DNA of 64,000 bases from an uncultured Flavobacteriales bacterium (GTDB lineage: Bacteria; Bacteroidota; Bacteroidia; Flavobacteriales; Crocinitomicaceae). Under the pieces are notes generated by a model. The model searched no databases, was not told the origin of the DNA, and was given only the letters and a program-made list of their open reading frames with translations. How positions within the stretch are numbered: position 1 is the stretch's first letter; every line of letters begins with the position of its first letter. Below, piece after piece: positions 52,842-62,729 of the stretch. The stretch lies in assembly GCA_946479285.1 (NCBI GenBank), contig CAMLFH010000018.1, positions 17,503 through 81,502 of the forward strand. The letters run 5' to 3'. The position numbers were made by a program, and so were the translations under genes.

Positions 52842-54004
52842 AAATTCTGTACATCGCACCAAAGTCTCCTGCTCCTATCATCGACGGAGGATGTTTTGCA
52901 ATGATGGAATGCCTGAAAGCGTTAAGTCAGATTGCAGAAGTAGACGGAATTATCTTCGAAACACATAAACATCCTTATACCAAAGAATCCGAACGTGTTT
53001 TGAATCAATACCTGCAGCAGCAAACAGTAGTTCCGATCGATACGGAACTCAAACCCACCGGTGCTTTCGTGAATTTTATCCGCCGAAAAAACTACAACCT
53101 TTCCCGGTTTAAATCCGAAAAGTTGTATCGTGAAATTGCAGGAATGCTCCGCAAAAAATACGATTACATTGTTTGTGACAGTTTATTTGCCGGTGCACAG
53201 CTGAGTCATTTTGATTTCACGGATCTGCCCCCCGTGATCATTCGTTCACACAACATTGAATCTGAGATCTGGAGACTGCATGCAAGTCTTGAAACGGGTG
53301 TTTTGAAACGTTTTTACCTGCGAAACCTGGAAAAAACACTCCGCAAAGAAGAAACAAGGATCCTTAATAAAGCAGCAGCCATTTGGGCTATTTCTCCGGA
53401 AGACCGGGATTGGATCACCCAAAACACCAATCATAAAAATCCGGTATTACTTCCCGTTTCCGTCACTTTGGACGAAAGATTCCCGGTAGATTATTCCAAC
53501 CGTGGATTTTTTCACCTGGGTTCAATGGACTGGAAACCCAACCAGGAAGCCGTAAATCACTTAGTGAAGAAGATCTGGAGCAATCCGAAAATATCCGAAT
53601 TCACCCTGAAAATTGCCGGTTCCAAAAGTGAACACTTCCGTTTCTACAACACCAATTCCATAGAGGTTGTTGGCTGGGTAAAAGACAGCAACGAGTTCAT
53701 GGCGAAATCCGGAACATTGGTCACCCCTATTCTTTCAGGAAGCGGGATCCGGATCAAGATTCTGGAAGCGATGGCTCTTGGAACTCCATGTATTACCACC
53801 AAACTGGGAGCTTCCGGGATTGATATCACACAATCAGGACTTCAAATTGCAGATACAGAAGATGAATTCGTGGATTTGATCCTGAAATTGCAGGAAAACA
53901 AAGAATTCAGGCAAGAAGTCGGTACCAGGTCACGCGATTATATCTCAAAAGTTCATAGTTTTGACAATTGTATCGCATTAATGAAAAGCACGTTTGGAGT
54001 CTAA
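52838..54004 (+). CDS. Glycosyltransferase, GT4-like
   Basis: ATG 52838 (after the frame MDLHTHFRKKT is dropped) gives 388 residues: MKILYIAPKSPAPIIDGGCF. GT-B fold with the sugar-nucleotide block GSGIRIKILEAMALGTPCIT (about residues 302-321), then KLGASGIDITQS. It probably makes an envelope or surface glycan, as its neighbours are the Lpt-type permease and another glycosyltransferase. It overlaps the permease stop and its own stop region overlaps the next start by 11 bases. Confidence 0.85.
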   Translation: MKILYIAPKSPAPIIDGGCFAMMECLKALSQIAEVDGIIFETHKHPYTKESERVLNQYLQQQTVVPIDTELKPTGAFVNFIRRKNYNLSRFKSEKLYREIAGMLRKKYDYIVCDSLFAGAQLSHFDFTDLPPVIIRSHNIESEIWRLHASLETGVLKRFYLRNLEKTLRKEETRILNKAAAIWAISPEDRDWITQNTNHKNPVLLPVSVTLDERFPVDYSNRGFFHLGSMDWKPNQEAVNHLVKKIWSNPKISEFTLKIAGSKSEHFRFYNTNSIEVVGWVKDSNEFMAKSGTLVTPILSGSGIRIKILEAMALGTPCITTKLGASGIDITQSGLQIADTEDEFVDLILKLQENKEFRQEVGTRSRDYISKVHSFDNCIALMKSTFGV

Positions 54005-55175
54005 AGAAAACATCCTGTTTATTGTTTCCCGTTTTCCATATCCTTTGGAAAAAGGTGATAAACTGAGGGCTTTTTACCAATTGAAAGAACTTTCCCGTCA
54101 ATTCAATGTAACACTTGTCTGTACCACAGACATTCCTGTTTCCAAAAAGCACGAACAAATAGTGAGTGAATTTTGCAGCAGCATTCACCTGTTTCAACTC
54201 ACTAAATCGGGATTGATCTTCCAGCTTTTAAAAACGATTCTCGGCTCAAAACCGCTTCAGGTGCATTATTTCTACCGGAAATCCATTCAGCGCAAGATCA
54301 ATGCAATCATTGCAGAAAGCAATCCCAAACACATTTACTGCCAGTTGATCCGCGTTTCCGAATACATCAAGAACCAACACCACATTCCCAAAACACTCGA
54401 TTACATGGATGCGCTTTCCAAAGGAATGGAACGCAGAATTCAAACCGAGTCCTGGTACAAAAAGTGGTTTTACAGGCTGGAAAGCAAGCGTTTAAAAGAT
54501 TACGAACGTCGTATTTTCGACTATTTCGAATACAAAACGATCATCTCGGAACAAGACCGTAAACTGATCCAGCATCCCAATAATCAGCAGATAGTGATCG
54601 TTCCCAACGGGATTGACCACTCGTTCTTCGAGACTTTATCCATTGAAAAGGATTACGACCTGGTTTTCACCGGAAACTTCTCCTACGCTCCAAATATTGA
54701 GGCAGCAGTCTATTTGGCAGAAGAAATTCTGCCGCGGCTTCATAAAAAAGGCCTCTTTTGCAAACTCCTTCTTTCAGGAGCAAGTCCGGCAAAACGAATC
54801 CTGGAACTGCAATCAGAATTTATAACGGTCACAGGCTGGGTCGACGATATCCGCACCAGTTATCAGCGTTCACGCATTTTTGTAGCTCCGCTTTTCATCG
54901 GGACCGGGCTTCAAAACAAGCTCCTGGAAGCTATGGCAAGTGGACTTCCCTGCATAACTACTCCATTGTCTAACAATGCCTTGGGCGGTGTGGACGGGGA
55001 AAACATCCTATTGGCAGAAGATATCGATAGCTTTGTCGAAAAAATAACACAGGGTTTAGTTATAGAAGGTAATTTTAGTTCAATTGCATTGCACGGTAAA
55101 TACTACATTGAACTACTCTATTCATGGGAAAAACAAACTTTGAAACTCTTACAGCTTTTGCGTTCACCCTCCTGA
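53994..55175 (+). CDS. Glycosyltransferase, GT4-like (TuaC/WbnK-like group)
   Basis: A 393-residue GT-B enzyme beginning at TTG 53994 (MESKENILFIVSRFPYPLEKGD), which overlaps the previous gene by 11 bases. Conserved blocks are FTGNFSYAPNIEAAVYLAEE, GWVDDIRTSYQRSRIFVAPL, and GTGLQNKLLEAMASGLPCIT with TPLSNNALGG. It is a close functional parallel to its neighbour but distinct in sequence, so the two probably add successive sugars to the same glycan. The 3' end overlaps the lipoprotein gene by 52 bases. Confidence 0.83.
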   Translation: MESKENILFIVSRFPYPLEKGDKLRAFYQLKELSRQFNVTLVCTTDIPVSKKHEQIVSEFCSSIHLFQLTKSGLIFQLLKTILGSKPLQVHYFYRKSIQRKINAIIAESNPKHIYCQLIRVSEYIKNQHHIPKTLDYMDALSKGMERRIQTESWYKKWFYRLESKRLKDYERRIFDYFEYKTIISEQDRKLIQHPNNQQIVIVPNGIDHSFFETLSIEKDYDLVFTGNFSYAPNIEAAVYLAEEILPRLHKKGLFCKLLLSGASPAKRILELQSEFITVTGWVDDIRTSYQRSRIFVAPLFIGTGLQNKLLEAMASGLPCITTPLSNNALGGVDGENILLAEDIDSFVEKITQGLVIEGNFSSIALHGKYYIELLYSWEKQTLKLLQLLRSPS

Positions 55176-55588
55176 TTTTTTTGATGCTGAACTCTTGTAC
55201 TCACAAGGGGGACCTGCCGCAATGGATTCATGGAAAATGGATTACGTCCTTAGAAAACGAAACCATTCATGAAAACTGGAAACTGGATAAGAATTGTCTT
55301 TACGGTGAAAACTACATGCACTACGAGAATAAGTTCCAAAAAGAATTCCTCCGCATTTTTGAAAAAAACAACACCCTTCATTACCAGATTATCATTGAAA
55401 AAGACACGCTTGTTTTCAAATGTAAAAACTACCAGAACGTCGATACATTAACATTTGTGAATAACGGAAATCCATTCCCAAAAAGGATTAATTACGTACG
55501 GCCGATTGCCAATAAAATGTCAGTCTGGATTGAAAATGTGAAAAACGATCCCAACGGCATCTTCTTTACATTTAAAAAAGTAAAATAG
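55124..55588 (+). CDS. Lipoprotein of unknown function
   Basis: A 154-residue lipoprotein: signal [19 protein letters not shown] with lipobox LNSC near residues 22-25. The mature part is beta-rich and lipocalin-like in strand order ([20 protein letters not shown]) with no family recognised. Its start lies inside the glycosyltransferase gene in another frame (52-base overlap), which is long for such overlaps but leaves the signal peptide intact. Confidence 0.6.
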   Translation: MGKTNFETLTAFAFTLLIFLMLNSCTHKGDLPQWIHGKWITSLENETIHENWKLDKNCLYGENYMHYENKFQKEFLRIFEKNNTLHYQIIIEKDTLVFKCKNYQNVDTLTFVNNGNPFPKRINYVRPIANKMSVWIENVKNDPNGIFFTFKKVK

Positions 55589-55613
55589 TAGTTCGCTTTT
55601 GCAGAATTCGAAG

Positions 55614-55621
55614 TAAATTTG
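55614..55621 (+). promoter_or_regulatory. -7 promoter box TAAATTTG of ribBA
   Basis: Fits TAnnTTTG, 19 bases before the ribBA ATG at 55641. Confidence 0.5.
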
Positions 55622-55640
55622 CGGTACTTTATTAAACAGT

Positions 55641-56855
55641 ATGTCAGGAAATTTAAATACAATCGAAGAAGCGATTGAAGATATAAAAGCCGGAAAAGTT
55701 ATTATTGTTGTTGATGATGAAGATCGTGAAAATGAAGGAGACTTTATAGCTGCGGCTGAAATGGTTACTCCCGAAATGATCAACTTCATGGCAACACACG
55801 GAAGAGGATTGATCTGTACTCCGTTAACCGAATCCAGGTGTAACGAATTGGAATTAGACCTCATGGTTACAAACAATACCGTATTGCACGAAACTCAGTT
55901 CACGGTTTCTGTTGACCTGATCGGTCACGGATGCACAACCGGAATTTCTGTGTTTGACCGCGCAAAGACCATTAAAGCATTGGTTTCAGAAGATACCAAG
56001 CCGGAAGATTTGGGTCGTCCGGGACACATTTTTCCTTTACGTGCAAAGAAAGGCGGTGTATTACAGCGCACAGGCCACACGGAAGCAGCAGTAGATCTGG
56101 CTCGTTTAGCCGGTTTCAAGCCTGCGGGAATTTTGGTAGAAATCCTCAATGAAGACGGATCCATGTCGCGTTTGCCTCAATTATTCGAGATTGCGAAAAG
56201 ATTTGATCTGAAACTGATCTCCATTGCGGACCTGATTGCTTACCGCATGAAGCACGAATCATTGATTTCACGGGAAGTTGAAGTAGAAATGCCTACCGAA
56301 CATGGTGATTTCAAATTAGTGGCTTATTCCGTAAAATCAAACGGACAGGAGCATTTGGCCTTGGTGAAAGGAGCCTGGGAACCGAATGAACCGGTATTGG
56401 TACGCATGCACTCTTCGTGTTTGACAGGAGACATTTTTGGTTCTTGCCGCTGCGATTGCGGACCTCAATTACATCATTCCATGAAAATGATCGAAGCCGA
56501 AGGAAAAGGTGCTATCGTTTATTTGAACCAGGAAGGCCGCGGAATTGGTTTAATGAACAAATTGAAAGCCTATAAATTACAGGAAGAAGGGTATGATACC
56601 GTTGAAGCAAACCTGAAGTTAGGATTTAAGTCGGACGAGCGCGAATACGGAATTGGAGCCCAGATCCTGCACGACCTTGGAATTTCAAAGATTCGTTTGA
56701 TGTCGAACAATCCGAAGAAACGAACAGGATTGCTTGGTTACGGCCTGGAAATCGTTGAAAACGTTGCAATTGAAGTGGGACAAAACGCTCATAACGAAAA
56801 GTACCTGCACACGAAGGCAACAAAAATGGGACATTCTTTTAAATTCGACAAATAA
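55641..56855 (+). CDS. ribBA: Bifunctional DHBP synthase / GTP cyclohydrolase II
   Basis: A 404-residue riboflavin-pathway enzyme with two domains. RibB part (residues 1-205): acidic loop [11 protein letters not shown] near 28-38 and [20 protein letters not shown]. RibA part (about 210-400): zinc cluster [20 protein letters not shown] with three Cys, [17 protein letters not shown], and the later [15 protein letters not shown]. It makes dihydroxybutanone phosphate from ribulose-5-phosphate and the pyrimidine from GTP. Its stop shares one base with the LolD-like start (TAATG), so the two are coupled though unrelated in function. Confidence 0.97.
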   Translation: MSGNLNTIEEAIEDIKAGKVIIVVDDEDRENEGDFIAAAEMVTPEMINFMATHGRGLICTPLTESRCNELELDLMVTNNTVLHETQFTVSVDLIGHGCTTGISVFDRAKTIKALVSEDTKPEDLGRPGHIFPLRAKKGGVLQRTGHTEAAVDLARLAGFKPAGILVEILNEDGSMSRLPQLFEIAKRFDLKLISIADLIAYRMKHESLISREVEVEMPTEHGDFKLVAYSVKSNGQEHLALVKGAWEPNEPVLVRMHSSCLTGDIFGSCRCDCGPQLHHSMKMIEAEGKGAIVYLNQEGRGIGLMNKLKAYKLQEEGYDTVEANLKLGFKSDEREYGIGAQILHDLGISKIRLMSNNPKKRTGLLGYGLEIVENVAIEVGQNAHNEKYLHTKATKMGHSFKFDK

Positions 56856-57505
56856 TGCTTGTTGCAAAAGGAATCCAAAAAAAGTACGGTCAGTTAGACG
56901 TTTTGAAAGGGATCGACCTGGAAATCCAATCCGGGGAGATCGTTTCAATCGTTGGTTCTTCCGGAGCCGGAAAAACAACCCTGCTTCAAATTTTGGGAAC
57001 CTTGGACAAGCCGGATTCCGGAACTTTGACACTGAATGGAATCAATCCGTTTTCACTGAATCCGAAAGGTTTGGCAGAATTCCGGAATCAAAAGATCGGT
57101 TTCATCTTCCAGTTTCACCAGTTATTACCCGAATTCACTGCTTTGGAAAACGTGGTGATGCCGGCACTGATCGGTGGAAAAGGAATGAACGAATCCAAAG
57201 ACCGTGCGAAGCAGTTATTGGACAAATTGGGACTTGGCAGCCGCGAAAATCATCAGCCGGCTGCGCTTTCAGGCGGAGAACAACAGCGTGTAGCCGTTGC
57301 CAGGGCTTTAATGAACGAACCGGATATCATTTTTGCAGACGAACCGTCCGGGAACCTGGATTCAACCAATGCTGCCGAATTACACCAACTGTTTTTTGAC
57401 TTGCGGAAGGAATTCGGACAGACATTCGTTATCGTTACTCACAACAACCTGCTGGCCGAAATGGCCGACAGATCGATTGTGATGGCTGACGGTTCTTTGA
57501 AATAA
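56855..57505 (+). CDS. lolD: ABC transporter ATPase, LolD-type
   Basis: A 216-residue ATP-binding subunit. Walker [13 protein letters not shown] (residues 35-46), Q-loop [17 protein letters not shown], signature [15 protein letters not shown] (about 141-155), Walker [13 protein letters not shown], and H-loop VTHNNLL. The [14 protein letters not shown] stretch is typical of LolD, the ATPase that releases lipoproteins from the inner membrane; the LolC/E permease is not adjacent. Could instead serve another MacB-type permease. Confidence 0.85.
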   Translation: MLVAKGIQKKYGQLDVLKGIDLEIQSGEIVSIVGSSGAGKTTLLQILGTLDKPDSGTLTLNGINPFSLNPKGLAEFRNQKIGFIFQFHQLLPEFTALENVVMPALIGGKGMNESKDRAKQLLDKLGLGSRENHQPAALSGGEQQRVAVARALMNEPDIIFADEPSGNLDSTNAAELHQLFFDLRKEFGQTFVIVTHNNLLAEMADRSIVMADGSLK

Positions 57506-57506
57506 A

Positions 57507-57734
57507 CTATTTCAGTTTACAATCGCCGGCAAAAGCTTCCGCATTGTTGTCAATTACCGCGCAGGAATCTTCCTGTTCGTTTCTTGGTAAAGCTGTTAAG
57601 TCATAATGAGTGCGGTCACCGCTATAGAATTTGCAATAGCAATTGCCCTTTTCCTTTTTCCTGCAGGATGTCGTTGAAAACAATCCCACCGACACGCTGG
57701 TGAAGATCACCATTAAATACACTGTTGTTTTCAT
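57507..57734 (-). CDS. Small Cys-rich lipoprotein
   Basis: A 75-residue product with signal MKTTVYLMVIFTSVSVGLFS and lipobox STTSC just after. The mature part (KGNCYCKFYSGDRTHYDL, then EDSCAVIDN and AGDCKLK) has four further Cys that may form two disulfides. Convergent with the LolD-like gene, whose stop is one base away. Function unknown. Confidence 0.6.
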   Translation of the reverse strand: MKTTVYLMVIFTSVSVGLFSTTSCRKKEKGNCYCKFYSGDRTHYDLTALPRNEQEDSCAVIDNNAEAFAGDCKLK

Positions 57735-57810
57735 AATTAATCAGTTTTATAACTAGTAATTTAGTAATGAAAACAAGCATTCAAATTATTTTTAGCTTTT
57801 TTAAGAAATC

Positions 57811-58563
57811 ATGAATCAGGCACAACTTACTCATTATCTGAACCAAAAGGTACTTGAATACAACAAACCGGATTTCATCCAGTCGGACCCGATCCAGATT
57901 CCGAAACAATTTTCGCGCAAGGAAGATATCGAGATTGCTGCATTTTTGATTTCAACCTTAGCGTGGGGAAACCGAACGGCAATTATCAAAAGCGGACAGC
58001 GTTTGCTGGAGATCATGAACTTCCGGCCTTACGAATATGTGATGAATTACCAGGAGCAGGAACACTCCTTCGTTCATCGTACGTTTAACAGTGACGATCT
58101 GAATGCTTTTTTCGTATCCCTGCAGCGCATTTATAAACAAGGCGGATTGGAATCGGCATTTAGTGCGCATCCGGAAATTCCGGGAATCCAGGGACGAATT
58201 ATTTCATTCCGGAATGCATTTACACAAGAGCCTTTTCCCGACAGAACTCACAAACACCTGGCAAATCCACAGAAAGGATCTTCCGCCAAACGCATCAACA
58301 TGTTTTTGCGCTGGATGGTCCGAAAAGACGAATCCGGGGTGGATTTTGGCATCTGGAACCAAATCCCGATGTCCGAACTGCATCTACCCCTAGATGTTCA
58401 CACCGGTAATGTAGCCCGCAAACTGGGCATTCTCACAAGAACACAAAATGATTGGAAAAGCGTGGCAGAAATCCAGGAACAATTAATCCTCTTCGACCCG
58501 AATGATCCGTGTAAATACGACTTTGCCTTGTTTGGATTGGGAGTTTTTGAAGGAATCAAATAA
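57811..58563 (+). CDS. TIGR02757-like conserved protein
   Basis: A 250-residue cytoplasmic protein of the TIGR02757 family, known mainly from Bacteroidota and spirochaetes, of unknown activity. Conserved-looking blocks are FSRKEDIEIAAFLISTLAWGN (split as FSRKEDIEIAAFLISTL and AWGNRTAIIKSGQ), GSSAKRINMFLRWMVRKDE and LDVHTGNVARKLGILTR, the last recalling helix-hairpin-helix DNA glycosylases. A nucleic-acid role is thus possible. Single gene with repeats immediately after it. Confidence 0.75.
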   Translation: MNQAQLTHYLNQKVLEYNKPDFIQSDPIQIPKQFSRKEDIEIAAFLISTLAWGNRTAIIKSGQRLLEIMNFRPYEYVMNYQEQEHSFVHRTFNSDDLNAFFVSLQRIYKQGGLESAFSAHPEIPGIQGRIISFRNAFTQEPFPDRTHKHLANPQKGSSAKRINMFLRWMVRKDESGVDFGIWNQIPMSELHLPLDVHTGNVARKLGILTRTQNDWKSVAEIQEQLILFDPNDPCKYDFALFGLGVFEGIK

Positions 58564-58575
58564 AATTGTGCCTTT

Positions 58576-58751
58576 CCGCCGCGGCGGACTCAGTCACCTT
58601 TTCAACATTCTTTTGACCAATCAAATAAAGGTGGCTGAGCGGAGTCGAAGCTACCTTCCCGAATGTTAAACTGAGCCAAATTGTTCAAAAATCATAGAAA
58701 AACTCTCCCAATTCGTAATTCGTAATTCCGAATTAGGAATTAACTTAGCGT
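58576..58751. repeat. Repeat-rich intergenic region
   Basis: Holds ccgccgcggcggactc (58576-58591; again at 63961-63976), ggctgagcggagtcgaagct (58632-58651), and an aattcgtaattcgtaattcc micro-repeat at 58711-58730, followed by its inverted partial copy ggaatta. Confidence 0.65.
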
Positions 58752-58752
58752 T

Positions 58753-60804
58753 ATGAAATGGGTCTACCCTGAATTCTTATTTGCCCTACTGGTTTTGGTT
58801 ATTCCAATACTTATTCACCTTTTCCATTTTCGCAAGTATAAAACCATCTATTTCTCCAGCATTGCTTTCGTCAAATCGGTTGAGCAGCAGCAGAAAAACC
58901 CACGAAAAATCAGGCATTTATTGATTTTGATTGCACGTGCTTTGGCATTCGCTTGTTTGGTAATTGCTTTCGCTCAGCCTTACTTTCCAAAATCAGAGAC
59001 TTCTAAAAATGATGTTCAGCTGATCGGTGTATACGTCGATAATTCTTTTTCCATGTCGCGCATTGGTGGTCAGGGCGAATTATTGGCCCAGGCTAAAGAA
59101 CTCGCCGGTTCCATTGTAGACAAAGCTCCACGAAACACGCAATACGTGTTGTTCACTAACGAATTGAGCGGAAACGAAAAACAAACGCTGACCAAGGTCA
59201 AATTTGTGGATCAGGTAGCAAAAATCAACTACTCTCCTATTTACCGTTCGCGGGAAGAGATCCTTTCTTACTGGAATCAATGGATTGAGGATGCTCGAAA
59301 AGAAGGAAATGTTAGCTCCAAACAATCATTGATCTATTTGTCTGATTTTCAAAAAGATAAAAACATCCATTCAACTAAAAAGTTTAAATCAATCGCGCAA
59401 GTATCACCGGTGATTCTTTCCCCTCAAAACACCGGGAATTTATATGTGGATACGATTTGGTTTGAAACCCCGATTCAAAAACTGGGGGCCGCCCAAATTC
59501 TTTCAATCCGGGTGGTAAATACCGGAAAAGAAGCCATTGAATCGGCAGTGGTAAGTGTACAGATTGGAAAAATAAAACGCGATTTATTCGCAGAATTACC
59601 TGCAAACAGTGCGGATACGGTTCACCTGAACTATTTTAACCAGGATGCCGGAATCGCCAAAGGAAAGATCGCCATCAACGACAAACAAATGACCCGGGAC
59701 GATTCGTTCTATTTCAACTACGAAGTGAAGAAAAGCAGTTCTGTACTGATTATCAACGGGGAAGACGCTGTTGAAAATGTCGGGATTGTTTTCGGACTGG
59801 ATGATTTCTACCGGATTAAAGAAGTTTCTACCGCACAGGCATCGCAGGAAAACCTGGAATCCGTTGATTTAATCGTCTTAAACGGTTTAAACCAGATTCC
59901 AAGCAATCTCAGTACCGAACTTAGTGCCTACAGCGAAGAACAAGGTTCTATTTTATTGATACCGGGAACAAACATTTCTCCTTCCGGATGGAATGCTTTG
60001 CTGGACAAATTGAATCTGCCGGCAATCAACGGCACACAAACCGTTGGTCTTGGAATTCAAAAACTGAATATCAAGGATCCATTCTTCCAGGGAATCTTTG
60101 AAGGAAGACCCGAAAACATTTCACTTCCGGCTGTGGCAAAGGCATACCGACTGATGAACAATTCGAAAACACTTTCAAGCAGCCTGATCAATTACCAAAA
60201 CGGAACACCTTTCTTCGTAAAGAGTACCGGAAAGAATCATGCCTATTTGTTCTCCACCTCATTGAAGCAGGAGTTTAGTACGTTTATAAGCAATCAGCTG
60301 TTCTCTACCCTGCTTTTACACACCGGGAACCTGAGCCAAAGACAAAATCCCTATTACCTCATTATTGGTTCAGACGGAAGTTATCCCTTGAATGAGAATT
60401 CCGCCAGTGAAAATCCCATTCATTTGAAACAGGGAACCATCGATTACATTCCGGTGGTTTTCACCAAAAACAAACGTTCTTACCTTTCCATTCAGGGCTT
60501 GGAAGCTATTCGTATGCTGGAAGCAGGAAACTACGCGATTTCACGTGATGGAAAACAAAAAGGAATTCTTTCAACCAACTATAACCGGCTTGAATCACAA
60601 ACACTCGAGTCCACACAGGAAGAAATCAAAAGCGTATTCGAACAAGCGGGAATCCGTGTAAATTCGATACAAGACGGTTCAAACTGGAATAGTTCTTCTC
60701 TCTTAGAAATTGGTGAAAGTTATGATAGTTGGCGTTGGTTTGTTTTCTTTGCAGGAATATTCGTCCTGTGCGAAATGGCTTTACTAATTTTCTACAAGAA
60801 ATAA
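58753..60804 (+). CDS. BatA-type membrane protein with degenerate vWA-like domain
   Basis: A 683-residue protein. The N-terminal double helix ([20 protein letters not shown] and [19 protein letters not shown]) is the BatA domain. A von Willebrand-like start [19 protein letters not shown] (about residues 90-108) keeps the D-x-S-x-S MIDAS pattern. A large periplasmic beta-rich segment follows, and a last helix ([20 protein letters not shown]) ends with YKK. Roles of Bat proteins are in aerotolerance and envelope stress; here it is coupled (4 bases) with the dihydroorotase-like gene, a pairing I recall as common in Flavobacteriia. Confidence 0.82.
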   Translation: MKWVYPEFLFALLVLVIPILIHLFHFRKYKTIYFSSIAFVKSVEQQQKNPRKIRHLLILIARALAFACLVIAFAQPYFPKSETSKNDVQLIGVYVDNSFSMSRIGGQGELLAQAKELAGSIVDKAPRNTQYVLFTNELSGNEKQTLTKVKFVDQVAKINYSPIYRSREEILSYWNQWIEDARKEGNVSSKQSLIYLSDFQKDKNIHSTKKFKSIAQVSPVILSPQNTGNLYVDTIWFETPIQKLGAAQILSIRVVNTGKEAIESAVVSVQIGKIKRDLFAELPANSADTVHLNYFNQDAGIAKGKIAINDKQMTRDDSFYFNYEVKKSSSVLIINGEDAVENVGIVFGLDDFYRIKEVSTAQASQENLESVDLIVLNGLNQIPSNLSTELSAYSEEQGSILLIPGTNISPSGWNALLDKLNLPAINGTQTVGLGIQKLNIKDPFFQGIFEGRPENISLPAVAKAYRLMNNSKTLSSSLINYQNGTPFFVKSTGKNHAYLFSTSLKQEFSTFISNQLFSTLLLHTGNLSQRQNPYYLIIGSDGSYPLNENSASENPIHLKQGTIDYIPVVFTKNKRSYLSIQGLEAIRMLEAGNYAISRDGKQKGILSTNYNRLESQTLESTQEEIKSVFEQAGIRVNSIQDGSNWNSSSLLEIGESYDSWRWFVFFAGIFVLCEMALLIFYKK

Positions 60805-60808
60805 CGAT

Positions 60809-62083
60809 ATGAAATTACTGATCCGGCAAGTAACGGTTATGGACAAAAGCTCCAGGTGGAATGGTAAAACCGTTGATATTTACCTGGAAGATGGAAAAAT
60901 TCAGGAGATCGCAGCTAAGATTGAGCGTTCTTGCGAATTAGAAATCAAGGAAGACAACCTGCACATTTCAAAAGGATGGGTGGATCTGAAAGCGCATTTT
61001 GCAGATCCGGGAGAAGAACATAAATCGACTATCCAAAGCGGATTGGACGCAGCAGCATCCGGCGGATTTACGCACGTAGCTGTTTTACCGTCTACTCAAC
61101 CGGTTTTGGACAACAAGACAAGCGTGGAATACGTATTGAGAAGAAGCGAAAACGCAGCAACCTCTTTACATCCGATGGGTTGTATCAGTAAAAAGAACCA
61201 GGGTGAAGCCTTGGCAGAAATGTATGACATGTTCCAATCGGGTGTGCGTTTATTCTCTGACGATTTAGTTCCTGTAAACGGCGGAATTATGTACCGCGCT
61301 TTACTTTATTCGAAGAATTTCGATGGAATTGTAGTTGGTTTTGCCCACGATAAATCAATTTCAGGAGGCGGCATGGTCAATGAAGGGGAAGCTTCCACAA
61401 AAACAGGTCTGAAAGCAGATCCGGCAATTAGTGAGATCATTCAATTGGAGCGCAACCTGCGTTTATTGGAATATACGGAAGGAAACCTGCACGCAACCGG
61501 AATTTCCACAGCAGAATCTGTAGAATTGATCCGCAAGGCAAAAGCAAAAGGATTGAACGTAACTGCAGATATCCACGCACAGCATTTGATTTACAATGAA
61601 ACAGCAGTTTTGGATTTCGATGTGAATTTCAAATTAATGCCGCCACTTCGTCCTGAATCCGATAGAAAAGCACTTTGGGCAGGATTGAAAGACGGAACAA
61701 TTGACTGCATTGTTTCTGACCACCGACCAAATGATTCGGAAGAAACGGATTTGGAATTCGATCACGCAAACTTTGGAAACAGCACCATTCAAACACTTTT
61801 CGGAGAATTGGGAGCTTGTCCGGATTTTGAACTGGATGTGGTTATAAACGGATTAACAGAAAAAGGGAGGGAATTATTGTCACTGGATAATTCAGCTATT
61901 GAAGACCAAAAAACGGCAGACTTATCCTTGTTTATCCCGCATAAATCCTGGGTATTCACAAAAGAAGATTTAATAATACCGTGCACCAATACACCGGCAA
62001 TTGATAAACAATTAAACGGATTTGTAGTTGGAATTATCAATAATGGTAAATTCGCACTGAAAGAAACAAGAGAAAATGTCTGA
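60809..62083 (+). CDS. Dihydroorotase homologue lacking metal ligands
   Basis: A 424-residue amidohydrolase-fold protein. In active dihydroorotases the first metal pair is D-x-H-x-H; here it is D59-L-K61-A-H63 in [13 protein letters not shown], so the first His is Lys. The later H-x-x-H-I/V-S-T motif reads H228-A-T-G231-I-S-T, losing the second His. The Asp in IVSDHRPND remains, as does a His in GFAHDKSIS. Such proteins are probably inactive as dihydroorotases and may be structural partners, as in ATCase complexes of some bacteria. Gene order: BatA, this, methyltransferase; overlaps the next gene by 8 bases. Confidence 0.8.
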   Translation: MKLLIRQVTVMDKSSRWNGKTVDIYLEDGKIQEIAAKIERSCELEIKEDNLHISKGWVDLKAHFADPGEEHKSTIQSGLDAAASGGFTHVAVLPSTQPVLDNKTSVEYVLRRSENAATSLHPMGCISKKNQGEALAEMYDMFQSGVRLFSDDLVPVNGGIMYRALLYSKNFDGIVVGFAHDKSISGGGMVNEGEASTKTGLKADPAISEIIQLERNLRLLEYTEGNLHATGISTAESVELIRKAKAKGLNVTADIHAQHLIYNETAVLDFDVNFKLMPPLRPESDRKALWAGLKDGTIDCIVSDHRPNDSEETDLEFDHANFGNSTIQTLFGELGACPDFELDVVINGLTEKGRELLSLDNSAIEDQKTADLSLFIPHKSWVFTKEDLIIPCTNTPAIDKQLNGFVVGIINNGKFALKETRENV

Positions 62084-62633
62084 GAAGCGTTCATTTATAC
62101 GTAATTTCTGGAAAGAACGTAAGATGGTTGGAGCAATGGCTCCGAGTTCCAAGTATTTGGCAAAAAAAATGTTGCAGAGAATTGATTTCTCAACAGCAAA
62201 AGTCATCGTGGAATTAGGTCCGGGAACCGGCGTTTTTACCCGTAAAATGCTTCAGAAACTGAGTCCCGACGGGATCTTGCTCGTTTTTGAGCTTAACGAC
62301 AGTTTCATCAACCAGTTGAAAAAAGAATTCAAAGATCCACGTGTAATTTTAATTCATGATTCCGCTGAAAAAATTGGCGAATACCTGGAAAAACACGGTT
62401 ATACTCAGGCAGACGCTGTGGTTTCATCCCTTCCGCTTGCCAATTTTCCAAGTGAATTAAAGAACCGGATCTTAAAGGAAAGTCACCGCGTAATGCATGC
62501 CAACTCTTTGTATGTTCAGTTCCAATATTCATTGAATGCTAAGAAAAGCATCAAACAATTCTTCAAACACATGGAAATTGCGTTTACTCCGGTAAACTTC
62601 CCTCCAGCTTTTGTCTACTATTGTAAAAAATAA
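62076..62633 (+). CDS. SAM-dependent methyltransferase, phospholipid/rRNA dimethylase-like
   Basis: A 185-residue class I methyltransferase. Motif I is [17 protein letters not shown] (residues 44-60), with the post-I acidic residue in [11 protein letters not shown] and motif IV near [14 protein letters not shown], the N/SLPL variant typical of phospholipid N-methyltransferases (PmtA-like) and KsgA-like proteins. N-terminal region [21 protein letters not shown] also fits phospholipid methyltransferases. The target is not certain. It overlaps the dihydroorotase-like gene by 8 bases. Confidence 0.8.
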   Translation: MSEKRSFIRNFWKERKMVGAMAPSSKYLAKKMLQRIDFSTAKVIVELGPGTGVFTRKMLQKLSPDGILLVFELNDSFINQLKKEFKDPRVILIHDSAEKIGEYLEKHGYTQADAVVSSLPLANFPSELKNRILKESHRVMHANSLYVQFQYSLNAKKSIKQFFKHMEIAFTPVNFPPAFVYYCKK

Positions 62634-62729
62634 ACTTGGATTCCTATTAAAATCCACTTCTGTTCACCTGTTTTTTGAACGGAAGAAAACCCTAATTTTA
62701 TATCTCAAACTCAAAAAACGATCAATCAC

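Noticed and set aside
56734..57399. A 221-codon plus-strand open frame
   Set aside because: It runs out of frame across ribBA and the LolD-type gene, both of which show full motifs in their own frames.
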